Below, in pieces: positions 50,554-58,922 of a stretch of DNA of 64,000 nucleotides. The notes under the pieces were generated by a model. That model was not told the origin of the DNA. It saw only the letters and a program-made list of their open reading frames with translations, and ran no database searches. Each line of letters opens with the position of its first letter. Position 1 is the stretch's first letter. This DNA comes from Paenibacillus sp. GSMTC-2017 (lineage in GTDB: Bacteria; Bacillota; Bacilli; Paenibacillales; Paenibacillaceae). The stretch spans positions 620,001 to 684,000 of the forward strand of contig NZ_JAECMT010000002.1 in NCBI RefSeq assembly GCF_016019935.1, in the 5' to 3' direction. The translations under genes and the position numbers were made by a program.

Positions 50554-50593
50554 TTAGTTTTTTATAGAGGGAGTTCGCGAACCTCTCCCGGCA
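50554..50593 (-). promoter_or_regulatory. preQ1 class I riboswitch aptamer
   Basis: On the minus strand the segment contains AGAGGTTCGCGAACTCCCTC followed by TATAAAAAACTAA. AGAGG pairs with CCTCT, and the A-rich tail with its CTAA end (ring L3 and pseudoknot with the loop) is the preQ1-I signature. It lies about 170 bases before queC, the operon of its ligand pathway. Confidence 0.9.
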
Positions 50594-50705
50594 ACATTCA
50601 TCTCTAAGACATAACAAAGCCGGATTTCTTTTCAATTATTCTATCGTACTATAGCACAGCTAAGACATGATGGAAATAGAGAGTTCATGCAAACACCGTT
50701 ATTCC

Positions 50706-51221
50706 TTATATCTCATGTAGTGCGGCTAACGTCTCCAGCATATGCTGGATCAGTTCTGGGATATCTTCCATCTGCTCTTCATTAATTTTCCGATCAAATG
50801 GAAGTTCAATGATGTTGTTAAAGTAAGAATCCCCGCTTCCGAAAATGCGGCTAAGTGTCTGAACTGGCTTACGCTCCTGTTGCCAAATGGTCAACATGCT
50901 CCGTTCAATCGCTGCACACTGTACTTCCACATCTGTTACTTTCATATAGAAACGAAGTGTAAGCCCACAAGCGGGTGACTCACCCTGATGCTCCAATATT
51001 TCTGCAGCGATATCCTTTAAAGATGCGCTGAGCACAACATCTGCAGTTACACCTTCTTCTCCAGCTAGACGGAAGGATAAAATAAATTGTCGTGACATAA
51101 CCGCCATATCAAGCAAATCTTTACGCCCGATAATATCGATCGTACGATCTAGTGTATCCAAATCATACAACTGATTCTCAAAGGCTACTTTTAAATTATC
51201 AAATACGATAGGATCAAACAT
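50706..51221 (-). CDS. hypothetical protein, 171 aa
   Basis: ATG (MFDPIVFDNL) with GAGGTG upstream. The body looks alpha/beta: KVAFENQLYDLDTLDRTIDIIGRKD, then FILSFRLAGEEGVTADVVLSASLKDIAAEILEHQ and FYMKVTDVEVQCAAIERSMLTIWQQERKPVQTLSRIFG. The C-terminal ELIQHMLETLAALHE is helical. It is soluble, no signal. The type is seen in Bacillales as a conserved unknown next to divergent genes, but I cannot name it. It stands apart from queC by 120 bases including the riboswitch leader. Confidence 0.7.
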   Translation of the reverse strand: MFDPIVFDNLKVAFENQLYDLDTLDRTIDIIGRKDLLDMAVMSRQFILSFRLAGEEGVTADVVLSASLKDIAAEILEHQGESPACGLTLRFYMKVTDVEVQCAAIERSMLTIWQQERKPVQTLSRIFGSGDSYFNNIIELPFDRKINEEQMEDIPELIQHMLETLAALHEI

Positions 51222-51425
51222 GAACACACCTCATTCTAAAAAGCTAGATGGCTAAACAAGATAAGCCTTAAGCCGGATATGCTTTATTCTAAACCAACAT
51301 TTACCTATCCATCAAATCCAATTTGTCATTCACAAAGGTTGCTACAGTTTGCGTTAGCCGTAGATTTCCGTATACTTATACATATAGTAGATTACTAGAA
51401 CTTCTTATCTAATCGAGGTGAACCA

Positions 51426-52340
51426 GTGGACGAATTAAAACAAGCCTATAAAACAATGGGACTTGAGGAATTTGCAACAAAGGACGAAGTAGAGAAACGC
51501 TACATGACGCTTTTAAGACGAGAACGAACAAAAACGAAACATTTAGAAGCTAACAACCTCACTTCAAGCGAGCAAAGTGAAGACCAATTCAAACACATTA
51601 CAGCAGCCTATCGATTCATATTGGCACATGAAGATCAGAAAGTTATGCAAGAGTTCAATGAAAAAGAATACGGGAAATACAAAAACATGGCTGGAAAAGC
51701 TCAGAAGCTAGATCACTTCTGGCGCTATTACAAGCTACATACTCTAGGTGTTGTTGCACTTATAGGAATTATTATTTATGCCATCGTCGGCTATATCGAC
51801 CATCGCGAAGAACAGAAATATTTGGCGAGCCTGCCTCCTGTTGATGTTAGTACTATTTTCTACGGCATGTTTATGCAGCCAGAAGGGGAAACCGATCTTA
51901 AAGCAGTATCTGCCTCAATGCTGAAGTCGTTCCCTGAATGGAAACGTATAGAATCATCCATTATATACGTCCCCGGGGAAGATTTAAACGCGTATGCCTA
52001 TTTGCAGAAAGCAATGGTAACATTGATGTCGGAAGTCCATGATGTCATCTTGATGGACAAAAAAATGTTCGATTGGATCGGTGGGCAAAGCGCACTTCTC
52101 GATCTGGAAGGACAGTCGGAACTAGCTCCATGGCTTGCAGGAGAACAAGCACGTAAGCTTACTGTTGAGGGCGACACTCAGGAACGTATTTACGGCTTTG
52201 ATCTTAGTGGTACACAACTCAGCAAAGACCTGCGTCTTCTTAAGTCAGATCTTATTGTAGGTGTACATGCCAATGCCAATAACCCGGAAAAAGCGATTCA
52301 GTTCATTAAAAAGTATTTAGAAACATTACCGTCGCAATAA
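51426..52340 (+). CDS. J-domain-like membrane protein without HPD
   Basis: 304 aa. GTG start with GAGGTGAACCA ahead. The N-terminal 80 residues resemble a J-domain in length and helix layout (LKQAYKTMGL, VEKRYMTLLRRER, FKHITAAYRFIL), but the HPD tripeptide in the loop is replaced by R-E-R-T-K. A membrane helix follows (about 107-127, LGVVALIGIIIYAIVGYI), then a 175-residue extracellular part with SIIYVPGEDLNAYAYL and DVILMDKKMFDWIGG, similar to extracellular substrate-binding (ABC type) proteins. It may anchor a chaperone or act as a sensor. A strong terminator follows. Confidence 0.7.
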   Translation: MDELKQAYKTMGLEEFATKDEVEKRYMTLLRRERTKTKHLEANNLTSSEQSEDQFKHITAAYRFILAHEDQKVMQEFNEKEYGKYKNMAGKAQKLDHFWRYYKLHTLGVVALIGIIIYAIVGYIDHREEQKYLASLPPVDVSTIFYGMFMQPEGETDLKAVSASMLKSFPEWKRIESSIIYVPGEDLNAYAYLQKAMVTLMSEVHDVILMDKKMFDWIGGQSALLDLEGQSELAPWLAGEQARKLTVEGDTQERIYGFDLSGTQLSKDLRLLKSDLIVGVHANANNPEKAIQFIKKYLETLPSQ

Positions 52341-52344
52341 TAAA

Positions 52345-52417
52345 AGGCAAGCTCTCTGCAGACCGAGACGTGGACACAATGTCCGTGTGACGTAATGCGA
52401 GTAAGCTTGCCTCTTTT
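52345..52417 (+). terminator. terminator after the J-like gene
   Basis: AGGCAAGCT pairs with AGCTTGCCT, with an inner GGACA/TGTCC hairpin, then CTTTTT. Confidence 0.85.
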
Positions 52418-52449
52418 TCATTCGAATCGTTCTCAAAAAGTAGGAACTA

Positions 52450-53352
52450 TTAACATCTTAGCGTAACTTCTATATCTTGATTGTAGTTACCAAAGCCTTT
52501 GCCAAAGAGAGTGACGCCACCACAGTTTTTCGCTGTCGTGCTACAACTTATTCGGAACATAATCTCTTTATCATAAGCTAGCTCTATTTCATCAATTGTA
52601 ACTCCCGACACTTTGATCCCATCAATAAATGAGCCATCACGAGTAATTCGGATCGATTTCATTAGTCCGTACGTAACATTTTTGTACCACCATTCCGGCG
52701 TATACAAGCCGCGACTACCTCCAAAATCTCCCGGATACGTCCATGTCCCTACTTCCCTTCCATTAATCGAAAATACGATATCAGAAGGAAGATGACTAAC
52801 CGTACATGGCGTCTCCGAACATAACTCAAGTGCAATTTCAAGCGATTCCGGCCGCTCATTATTGACCATATAATTCGGAATGCGATACTCCACATATCCG
52901 GAACTAAACCAGATTACTTTTGCATGGACATGCTCAGGATCTGCAAAATATCTAGGATCGTCGCACATCCCGATCATCCCGGTAGATGATGCAAGGCCGC
53001 AAGTAGGCTTCACCTCATAGTGTGAATAAGCCCCCACCGGAACGGAAACATCATAGCGATTATGCTTCTCCTTGGAAGGATTGCCCCTAAAAAGGAGCGT
53101 AGCATGAGAGAGATGGAGGAAGCACATTTTTTGCATACCTCGTTTGCCTGGCATCGTTTCTGAGCGGACAATTCCAGCTTCCTCAAGCATATGTACATGT
53201 CTCGTTACGATGGGAGACTTTATGTCTAGTGCTTCAGACAAACTTTTAATATTCATAGGTTTATCATCCAACAATTCTATAATCCTCACGCGCGTATGTG
53301 ACGAAAAACATTCCAAAAACTTCATATTACGCGTGTTTACTTCAATATCCAT
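52450..53352 (-). CDS. ArsR-type transcriptional regulator with C-terminal galactose-binding-like domain
   Basis: 300 aa. The winged helix (about 12-80, FSSHTRVRIIELLDDKPMNIKSLSEALDIKSPIVTRHVHMLEEAG) is ArsR-like. The remaining 210 residues are beta-rich with WFSSGYVEYRIPNYM, CSETPCTVSHLPSDIVFSINGREVGTW and PGDFGGSRGLYTPEWWYKNVTYG, resembling a jelly-roll carbohydrate-binding domain. Such two-part regulators are typical in Paenibacillus near sugar operons. Divergent from the alcohol dehydrogenase, so it may control it, though carbohydrate binding seems better suited to another target. Confidence 0.78.
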   Translation of the reverse strand: MDIEVNTRNMKFLECFSSHTRVRIIELLDDKPMNIKSLSEALDIKSPIVTRHVHMLEEAGIVRSETMPGKRGMQKMCFLHLSHATLLFRGNPSKEKHNRYDVSVPVGAYSHYEVKPTCGLASSTGMIGMCDDPRYFADPEHVHAKVIWFSSGYVEYRIPNYMVNNERPESLEIALELCSETPCTVSHLPSDIVFSINGREVGTWTYPGDFGGSRGLYTPEWWYKNVTYGLMKSIRITRDGSFIDGIKVSGVTIDEIELAYDKEIMFRISCSTTAKNCGGVTLFGKGFGNYNQDIEVTLRC

Positions 53353-53533
53353 ACGTGCTCCCCTTCTATTCGAAAACTCACATATCGCATATTATATAAC
53401 CTAGAAGTTAATGTTTCAATACAGAGGTGTAAACTTGACATAGTGGGTCATTTTCACTAAAATTAATCGCGCATGCATAACTAAAATGATATTAAATTAT
53501 CTTTTTAGTTAACTAAATGCAAGGAGGTAAATG

Positions 53534-54700
53534 ATGAATAACTTTCAATTTCATAATCCAACCCGAATCGTTTTTGGCGAAGGTACAATTAGTCGTATTG
53601 GTGAGCTAACTGCCCACTATGGAAAGTCCATTCTTCTTGTTTACGGAGGTGGCAGCATTAAATCGACGGGATTATACGATCTCGTTCGCAAACAATTATC
53701 TGCATCTAATGTAACTGTACATGAGCTGGCTGGCATTGAGCCGAATCCGAGGCTCACGACTGTCAATAAAGGAATCGATATTTGCCGTACACAAGGCATC
53801 GAGTTTATTCTTGCTGTCGGCGGAGGCAGTGTAATCGACGCAGCCAAAGCGATTGCAGCAGGCGCATTGTATGATGGCGATGTTTGGGACTTCTTTACGG
53901 GCAAAGCTTCTATTAAACAAGCACTGCCGATCGGTACCGTTCTTACACTAGCAGCTACTGGTTCAGAAATGAACGGAAATACAGTTATCTCCCATTGGGA
54001 AGAGAAATTAAAAAGAGGAGCTGGCAGTTCTCATCTGTTCCCTACATTTTCGATTCTTGATCCAGAACTAACTTATACGGTACCCCGCAATCATACGGTA
54101 TATGGCTCCGTAGACATTATGTCGCATGTGTTTGAGCAATATTTCAGCTTAACGGAAAACACGCCTCTTCAAGAACGCTTCTGTGAATCCATATTACAGA
54201 CGGTCATTGAAAATATTGAGCCTGCGCTCGTTAATCCAAACGATAAAGCAGCCCGTGCTAACCTCATGTGGTGTGGGACGATGGCGCTTAACGGCGGTCA
54301 AATTAGTCTTGGCATGGTTAATGACTGGGCATCTCACGGTATTGAGCATGAAGTCAGTGCAATTTATGATATTCCACATGGAGCGGGACTAGCAGTCATC
54401 TTCCCGAACTGGATGAAATATGTATATAAAGAGCGTGTAGATCGATTCGCTCAATATGCCACTCGTGTATGGGGAATTGATGCTGCAGGAAAGACAGAAG
54501 ATGAACTTGCTTTGGCAGGCATTGAAGCTACCCGAGATTTCTTCACAAGAATCGGAGCTGAATCGACACTTGCAGACTTCGGCATTGGTGAAGAGCAATT
54601 GGATCGTATGGCGGAAGAAGCCGTTCGTTACAGTGCGATAGGTTCCTTCAAAACACTTGAGAAAAACGATGTTCTTGAAATATTGCGTATGTCTCTATAA
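53534..54700 (+). CDS. iron-containing alcohol dehydrogenase (butanol dehydrogenase, YugJ-like)
   Basis: 388 aa. NAD(P)H-binding GGGSIKSTG and [15 protein letters not shown] (about 37 and 95) and metal ligands in [12 protein letters not shown] (Asp and His, about 195), [20 protein letters not shown] (two His, about 266 and 280) are all seen. It reduces aldehydes to alcohols. The second of two ATGs lies six bases after GGAGG and is preferred. An aldo-keto reductase gene follows 29 bases later, so both likely form an aldehyde-reduction operon; an ArsR-type regulator is divergent. Confidence 0.93.
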   Translation: MNNFQFHNPTRIVFGEGTISRIGELTAHYGKSILLVYGGGSIKSTGLYDLVRKQLSASNVTVHELAGIEPNPRLTTVNKGIDICRTQGIEFILAVGGGSVIDAAKAIAAGALYDGDVWDFFTGKASIKQALPIGTVLTLAATGSEMNGNTVISHWEEKLKRGAGSSHLFPTFSILDPELTYTVPRNHTVYGSVDIMSHVFEQYFSLTENTPLQERFCESILQTVIENIEPALVNPNDKAARANLMWCGTMALNGGQISLGMVNDWASHGIEHEVSAIYDIPHGAGLAVIFPNWMKYVYKERVDRFAQYATRVWGIDAAGKTEDELALAGIEATRDFFTRIGAESTLADFGIGEEQLDRMAEEAVRYSAIGSFKTLEKNDVLEILRMSL

Positions 54701-54729
54701 TCGCTGCCCATTCGAGAGGAGAATTTGTT

Positions 54730-55557
54730 ATGACAGTCGCATTAACAGAAAGCACAGTACTTAGTAACGGTGTAAAGATGCCATGGTTCGGTCTAGGCGT
54801 TTGGAAAGTAAAAGACGACGGCGAAGCGGAAAATACAGTTAAAGCAGCTATTGATTTAGGTTACAGAAGTATTGATACTGCTGCAGCTTATCAAAACGAG
54901 AGTGGCGTTGGTGCTGGCATACAGAGTAGCGGCGTAGCTCGGGAAGATCTTTTCGTAACGACGAAAATATGGAATGCAAACCAAGGTTACGAGTCGACGC
55001 TCGCAGCATTCGAGGAAAGCCTATCCAAGCTTCAGATGGACTACGTCGATCTTTTACTCATCCACTGGCCTGTAAAGGATAAATATAAAGATACATGGCG
55101 TGCAATGGAGCAAATTTACCGTGATGGTAAAGCACGCGCAATCGGTGTGAGCAACTTCCAAATTCACCATCTGCAAGATTTAATCGCTTCGAGCGAAATT
55201 GTACCGATGGTCAATCAAGTGGAATATCACCCACTACTTACGCAACAGGAACTACATGCTTTTAGCAAAGCCAATAATATTCAATTAATGGCTTGGAGCC
55301 CACTTATGCAAGGTAATCTCGATGAAAGTGTTCTTGCTGAGATTGGTGCTAAATACGGCAAATCACCAGCTCAGATCGTTCTTCGTTGGGATTTACAAAA
55401 TGAAGTTGTTACTATTCCGAAAACGACTAACGTTGCACGTTTGAAGGAAAATGGAGATATCTTTGACTTCGAGCTAACACAGGATGAAGTCTCACGTATC
55501 CATTCTCTCAATCAAAATAAGCGCTTCGGCCCAGATCCTGACAATTTCAACTTCTAA
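54730..55557 (+). CDS. aldo/keto reductase (YtbE/YvgN-like)
   Basis: 275 aa. The catalytic tetrad is present: Asp and Tyr in [13 protein letters not shown], Lys in VTTKIWN, His in LLLIHWP. The C-terminal NADPH site [19 protein letters not shown] is intact. It reduces aldehydes or methylglyoxal. GAGAGGAG lies nine bases before ATG. Same operon as the dehydrogenase upstream; the two together suggest detoxification of short-chain aldehydes. Confidence 0.94.
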   Translation: MTVALTESTVLSNGVKMPWFGLGVWKVKDDGEAENTVKAAIDLGYRSIDTAAAYQNESGVGAGIQSSGVAREDLFVTTKIWNANQGYESTLAAFEESLSKLQMDYVDLLLIHWPVKDKYKDTWRAMEQIYRDGKARAIGVSNFQIHHLQDLIASSEIVPMVNQVEYHPLLTQQELHAFSKANNIQLMAWSPLMQGNLDESVLAEIGAKYGKSPAQIVLRWDLQNEVVTIPKTTNVARLKENGDIFDFELTQDEVSRIHSLNQNKRFGPDPDNFNF

Positions 55558-55678
55558 CAGCATCTGTCGCGCTTAACTTTAATGGGTCATTTTACCATTA
55601 TTTTAAAATCCGCGCAGGATTCGAGCTCCCTCTTGTCGAAAAGTATTTATACCATTACGTTCGAAAGGGGGAGTGAAC

Positions 55679-57838
55679 TTGAATATGAAAATGAGAGCCC
55701 GAATTGCGGGTCTAGTTGATTCAGTGGAATGGACAAAAGGGATGGACGAGTACCGAACAATACTAGAACGTTTATCGAAGCTTCCCTTGCCGGATAAAAT
55801 GATTCTTCTATATGTTAAGGAGCTGGACGAAAAAGATAAGCTAACGATGGCGTTAGCTCTTGAATTCCCATTTGCAAAACGCGAATTACGTAAGTGGCCA
55901 GAGATGCTGTTCGTAAAGATGTTCCGAACAAGTGTTATTCAGGCTCACAAAGATATGGCTGCCAAGCGCAGGCTTCTACTCGCCATCCTTCATACGATCC
56001 CAAACTTATCCCAAGATGAGGAAGAATCATTTACCACACTATTAGAAGAACAGGAACAGCGTATCGCAAAACATGGCTTTTGGACGTTTTATTGGACTAT
56101 TTATTTCCATGTTGAAAAAGACGATAACGACGAGCGTTGGACTGAAGAAACAAAGCGGCTTTCAGAACGGAAAAATGCTCCTCTAAACGAAGATACACTA
56201 CTCGTAGAATCCGCAATCACAGCTGATCCCCCTAAAGATGCGGAACAAAACAAACAAAAGAAAAAAATAACACGTCTTGAAGGTTTGTACGCTAAAGAGA
56301 CGGCTCATCGGCAACTGTTAGAACAAGATCTTGTGCTACGAAACAAGCAGTTGCGCATGAAAACGGAAGAGCTCGATCGACTAAACTTAGCTTTAGAGCG
56401 GCGCGCAAAAGAAATCGCACTTGCCGAAGCAAAAAACGTGAAATTAACAGATCTTCAGCAAGAACGTGATCGTCGTTGGAAGCAGGAGCAAGATGCTTGG
56501 CTGACAGAACGACAGATGTTCCTGAGCACGATTCGCTCACTTAACAACAAACAAAATCAACTTGAGAGCACGATCGAATCTCACACGAAGGAATTATTTT
56601 ATCACAATAAGGACAAAGCTTTTTTAAAGCAATCCATTGCAAACATTAAAGAAAAGATGAATGATCAGAATGAGCTAGTTACTAATTTAAAGCTTTGTCT
56701 CTATCAAGAAATTGAAAAGATCGCCTCCACACAAATCAATGCGACAGATAGCCGCTTCGGATTAGCACGCGCGCGCATTCGGAAAGCATTGGATCTAGCT
56801 GATGCACTTGAAGACTATCAGGCTCTAGATATCCTAGCTGAGCAACCACCAGAGCACGACACCACACAACATAAGAGCAAGGAACCGCTTGCTGACAACC
56901 AAAGCTCTGATGCAGGATTGGGTACGAGTGCAAAGGCTACAACTGCCCAAAAAAGTAATAAGGGAGTTTCACCACCACCCCAGCGACCTGAAGAGATAGC
57001 CACCCCTTTAAATGGAACATTCTATCGGCGGGACCATGGTGGTTTCATTAAACTAGAAAATGATATTACGTTCAACATTACAGAATCGCTCGTTTATCAA
57101 CATGAATTACAACATGAAGCGGAAGTTCTGTGTACACCTATCAAACATAATGGAACATCCTTTTATTATGAAGTGCAATTGCTCTTCCAAGGTGATGACT
57201 CGTACTCTCCTGTCCAACAGTTTGACGGATATATTTCGCTAGAGAAGGATGGTAACTGGTATTGCGTCGATATGAATGATGCGAACAACCGCTTCCATAT
57301 TCATTACAAAGATATCGAAATTCAAAAGCCCGCTCACGGTGACCCTTGTACGTTCAACGTTTTTGATGGAGGGCATATTGCTCGCTTAACGAAACTTTAT
57401 CGACTTAATACAAATACTAGTTCAACCGTTCAGGATAAGAGTGCACATCCCGCTGAACTTGAACCATCTCGATACAGACAAAATAGAGACAAAAGAAACG
57501 AAGCTACTCAGAAAACTAAGATTGAACCTTTCCTTCGTGGCAGCAGCGTTACTATTGTAGGCGGACTTCGCAAATGGTTTGAAGAGGTTGTGTTAGAATG
57601 CGGTGCAGAACTCGTTCATGAAAACGGTGAACATCCTGAGCGCATTCACTCCGATTTGAAACGGTCTCAAGCGCTTTTCCTTCTTATTTCTTCTACCTCT
57701 CATCGTGCCACATGGGAAAGTATTGAAATTGCTAAAGCACACGGAATCCCTCATTTTGTTATTCAAGGGTCGAAATCAAATCTCCGTATGTTGCTATGGG
57801 ACAATCGAGAGTTAATCAAAAGCGCAAACCGTCATTAA
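55679..57838 (+). CDS. large coiled-coil protein with C-terminal DUF2325 domain
   Basis: 719 aa. TTG is the preferred start with AAAGGGG seven bases ahead (a GTG two codons earlier overlaps the site). Residues 1-155 are helical (LYVKELDEKDKLTMAL, RRLLLAILHTIPNLSQ). A long coiled coil runs from about 190 to 350 (KITRLEGLYAKETAHRQ...). A polar linker follows (about 385-440), then a beta-rich part, LNGTFYRRDHGGFIKLENDITF. The C-terminal 95 residues carry SSVTIVGGLRKWFEE, ECGAELVHENGE, ALFLLISSTSHRATWESIEIAKAHGIPHFVI, the DUF2325 pattern. No enzyme motif. I cannot assign a role; a structural or sensing role is inferred. Confidence 0.72.
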   Translation: MNMKMRARIAGLVDSVEWTKGMDEYRTILERLSKLPLPDKMILLYVKELDEKDKLTMALALEFPFAKRELRKWPEMLFVKMFRTSVIQAHKDMAAKRRLLLAILHTIPNLSQDEEESFTTLLEEQEQRIAKHGFWTFYWTIYFHVEKDDNDERWTEETKRLSERKNAPLNEDTLLVESAITADPPKDAEQNKQKKKITRLEGLYAKETAHRQLLEQDLVLRNKQLRMKTEELDRLNLALERRAKEIALAEAKNVKLTDLQQERDRRWKQEQDAWLTERQMFLSTIRSLNNKQNQLESTIESHTKELFYHNKDKAFLKQSIANIKEKMNDQNELVTNLKLCLYQEIEKIASTQINATDSRFGLARARIRKALDLADALEDYQALDILAEQPPEHDTTQHKSKEPLADNQSSDAGLGTSAKATTAQKSNKGVSPPPQRPEEIATPLNGTFYRRDHGGFIKLENDITFNITESLVYQHELQHEAEVLCTPIKHNGTSFYYEVQLLFQGDDSYSPVQQFDGYISLEKDGNWYCVDMNDANNRFHIHYKDIEIQKPAHGDPCTFNVFDGGHIARLTKLYRLNTNTSSTVQDKSAHPAELEPSRYRQNRDKRNEATQKTKIEPFLRGSSVTIVGGLRKWFEEVVLECGAELVHENGEHPERIHSDLKRSQALFLLISSTSHRATWESIEIAKAHGIPHFVIQGSKSNLRMLLWDNRELIKSANRH

Positions 57839-57987
57839 TTTATTAATATTTTTTCATTAATTTCTCATAAATGCTCATTTGCTGTGATTACGTCTGCATT
57901 ATTGCTCTCATATACGGAAATAGGCTGTTTTTGCATGTGATATAGTGGGTACACATAAAACGAAAACGAAAAGGATAACCTTACACC

Positions 57988-58473
57988 ATGAAAAACATAA
58001 GCCTATTAAAACAAATCGTAAAAGTGAGTACTTGCAGTGCTATTGTCTGGTCAGCCATTACATTCGGAGCAGCTAATGACAACGTTCAAGCAGCTACACC
58101 TGCATCAATTGATCTTATTGAATCAAGCAAAGAATACATAGGAACACCTTATCTATATGGCGCTCAGCCAGGAAGCACAAGTGCATTCGACTGCTCCTCA
58201 TTTACACAATATATGTTTAAGCGTTTTAACATTTGGCTTCCCCGTACGTCTGCAGCTCAAGCAAGTATGGGGAAAAAAGTCGAGAAAAACGCACTCAGTA
58301 CAGGCGATCTCGTTTTCTACAAAACGAATGGAAAATCGATTAGCCACGTAGCTATCTACGCAGGAAACAATCAGATTATACATAGCGCAAGCAGTAAAGG
58401 TGTTTCTATCGCCAACATGAATTCAACCTATTGGAAAAACAAATATGTAACTGCACGTCGAGTTATAAAATAG
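57988..58473 (+). CDS. NlpC/P60 cell-wall endopeptidase (secreted)
   Basis: 161 aa. A signal peptide (1 to about 35, cleaved after VQA) leads into an NlpC/P60 domain: catalytic Cys in FDCSSFTQYMF (about 68), first His in SHVAIYAG (about 117), second His in IIHSASS (about 131). It cleaves D-Glu-mDAP bonds in peptidoglycan. There is no LysM or SH3 domain, so it is a minimal enzyme. GAAAAGG lies ahead of ATG. Confidence 0.93.
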   Translation: MKNISLLKQIVKVSTCSAIVWSAITFGAANDNVQAATPASIDLIESSKEYIGTPYLYGAQPGSTSAFDCSSFTQYMFKRFNIWLPRTSAAQASMGKKVEKNALSTGDLVFYKTNGKSISHVAIYAGNNQIIHSASSKGVSIANMNSTYWKNKYVTARRVIK

Positions 58474-58513
58474 TTTCGGAATTTCCATCATCGGTAAATA
58501 ACGGATGAGCTAG

Positions 58514-58544
58514 CGAATAATTCCGATCCACTTGCAGCATAATA
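58514..58544 (+). promoter_or_regulatory. sigma-G-like promoter of the spore protein gene
   Basis: GAATA, 18-19 bases, CATAATA, as in sigma-G promoters (TGAATA / CATNNTA). The -10 is 24 bases before the ATG of the SASP gene. Confidence 0.6.
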
Positions 58545-58568
58545 GCCTCAAGAAGGAGGCTAACATAG

Positions 58569-58778
58569 ATGGCAAATAGAACAAATCAACTTCTTGTACC
58601 ACAAGCGCGAGCAGCACTTGAGCAGCTGAAATATGAAATTGCTAGTGAATTAGGCATCCAACTCCCGCAAGACGGCTATTACGGTAATATGACGACTCGG
58701 GAAATAGGTACTATTGGCGGAAATATTACACGCAGGCTCGTCCAGATTGCCGAGCAACAGCTTACTGGCAATCGTTAA
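58569..58778 (+). CDS. alpha/beta-type small acid-soluble spore protein
   Basis: 69 aa. LLVPQARAALEQLKYEIASELGI and GNMTTREIGTIGGNITRRLVQIAEQQL match the SASP family; the GPR protease site (ELAxELG, here EIASELGI) is present. It coats spore DNA and gives UV resistance. GGAGG lies eight to nine bases before ATG. Single gene unit with sigma-G-like promoter and terminator. It shows that the organism forms endospores. Confidence 0.96.
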   Translation: MANRTNQLLVPQARAALEQLKYEIASELGIQLPQDGYYGNMTTREIGTIGGNITRRLVQIAEQQLTGNR

Positions 58779-58790
58779 ATGATTTGGGCT

Positions 58791-58821
58791 AAAAGAGAGC
58801 GCTTCCGCGTTCTCTTTTTTC
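58791..58821 (+). terminator. terminator of the SASP gene
   Basis: AAAGAG-GCG / CGC-CTCTTT hairpin with TTTTTT. Confidence 0.8.
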
Positions 58822-58922
58822 ATTTTTCCTTTCATTTGTTCGCAAATATCGGTAAAATGGGATAGAGTTATTTAAGATACATAGATCCTTGTCACTTTAT
58901 TAGAGAAAGGAATATCCCAAAT

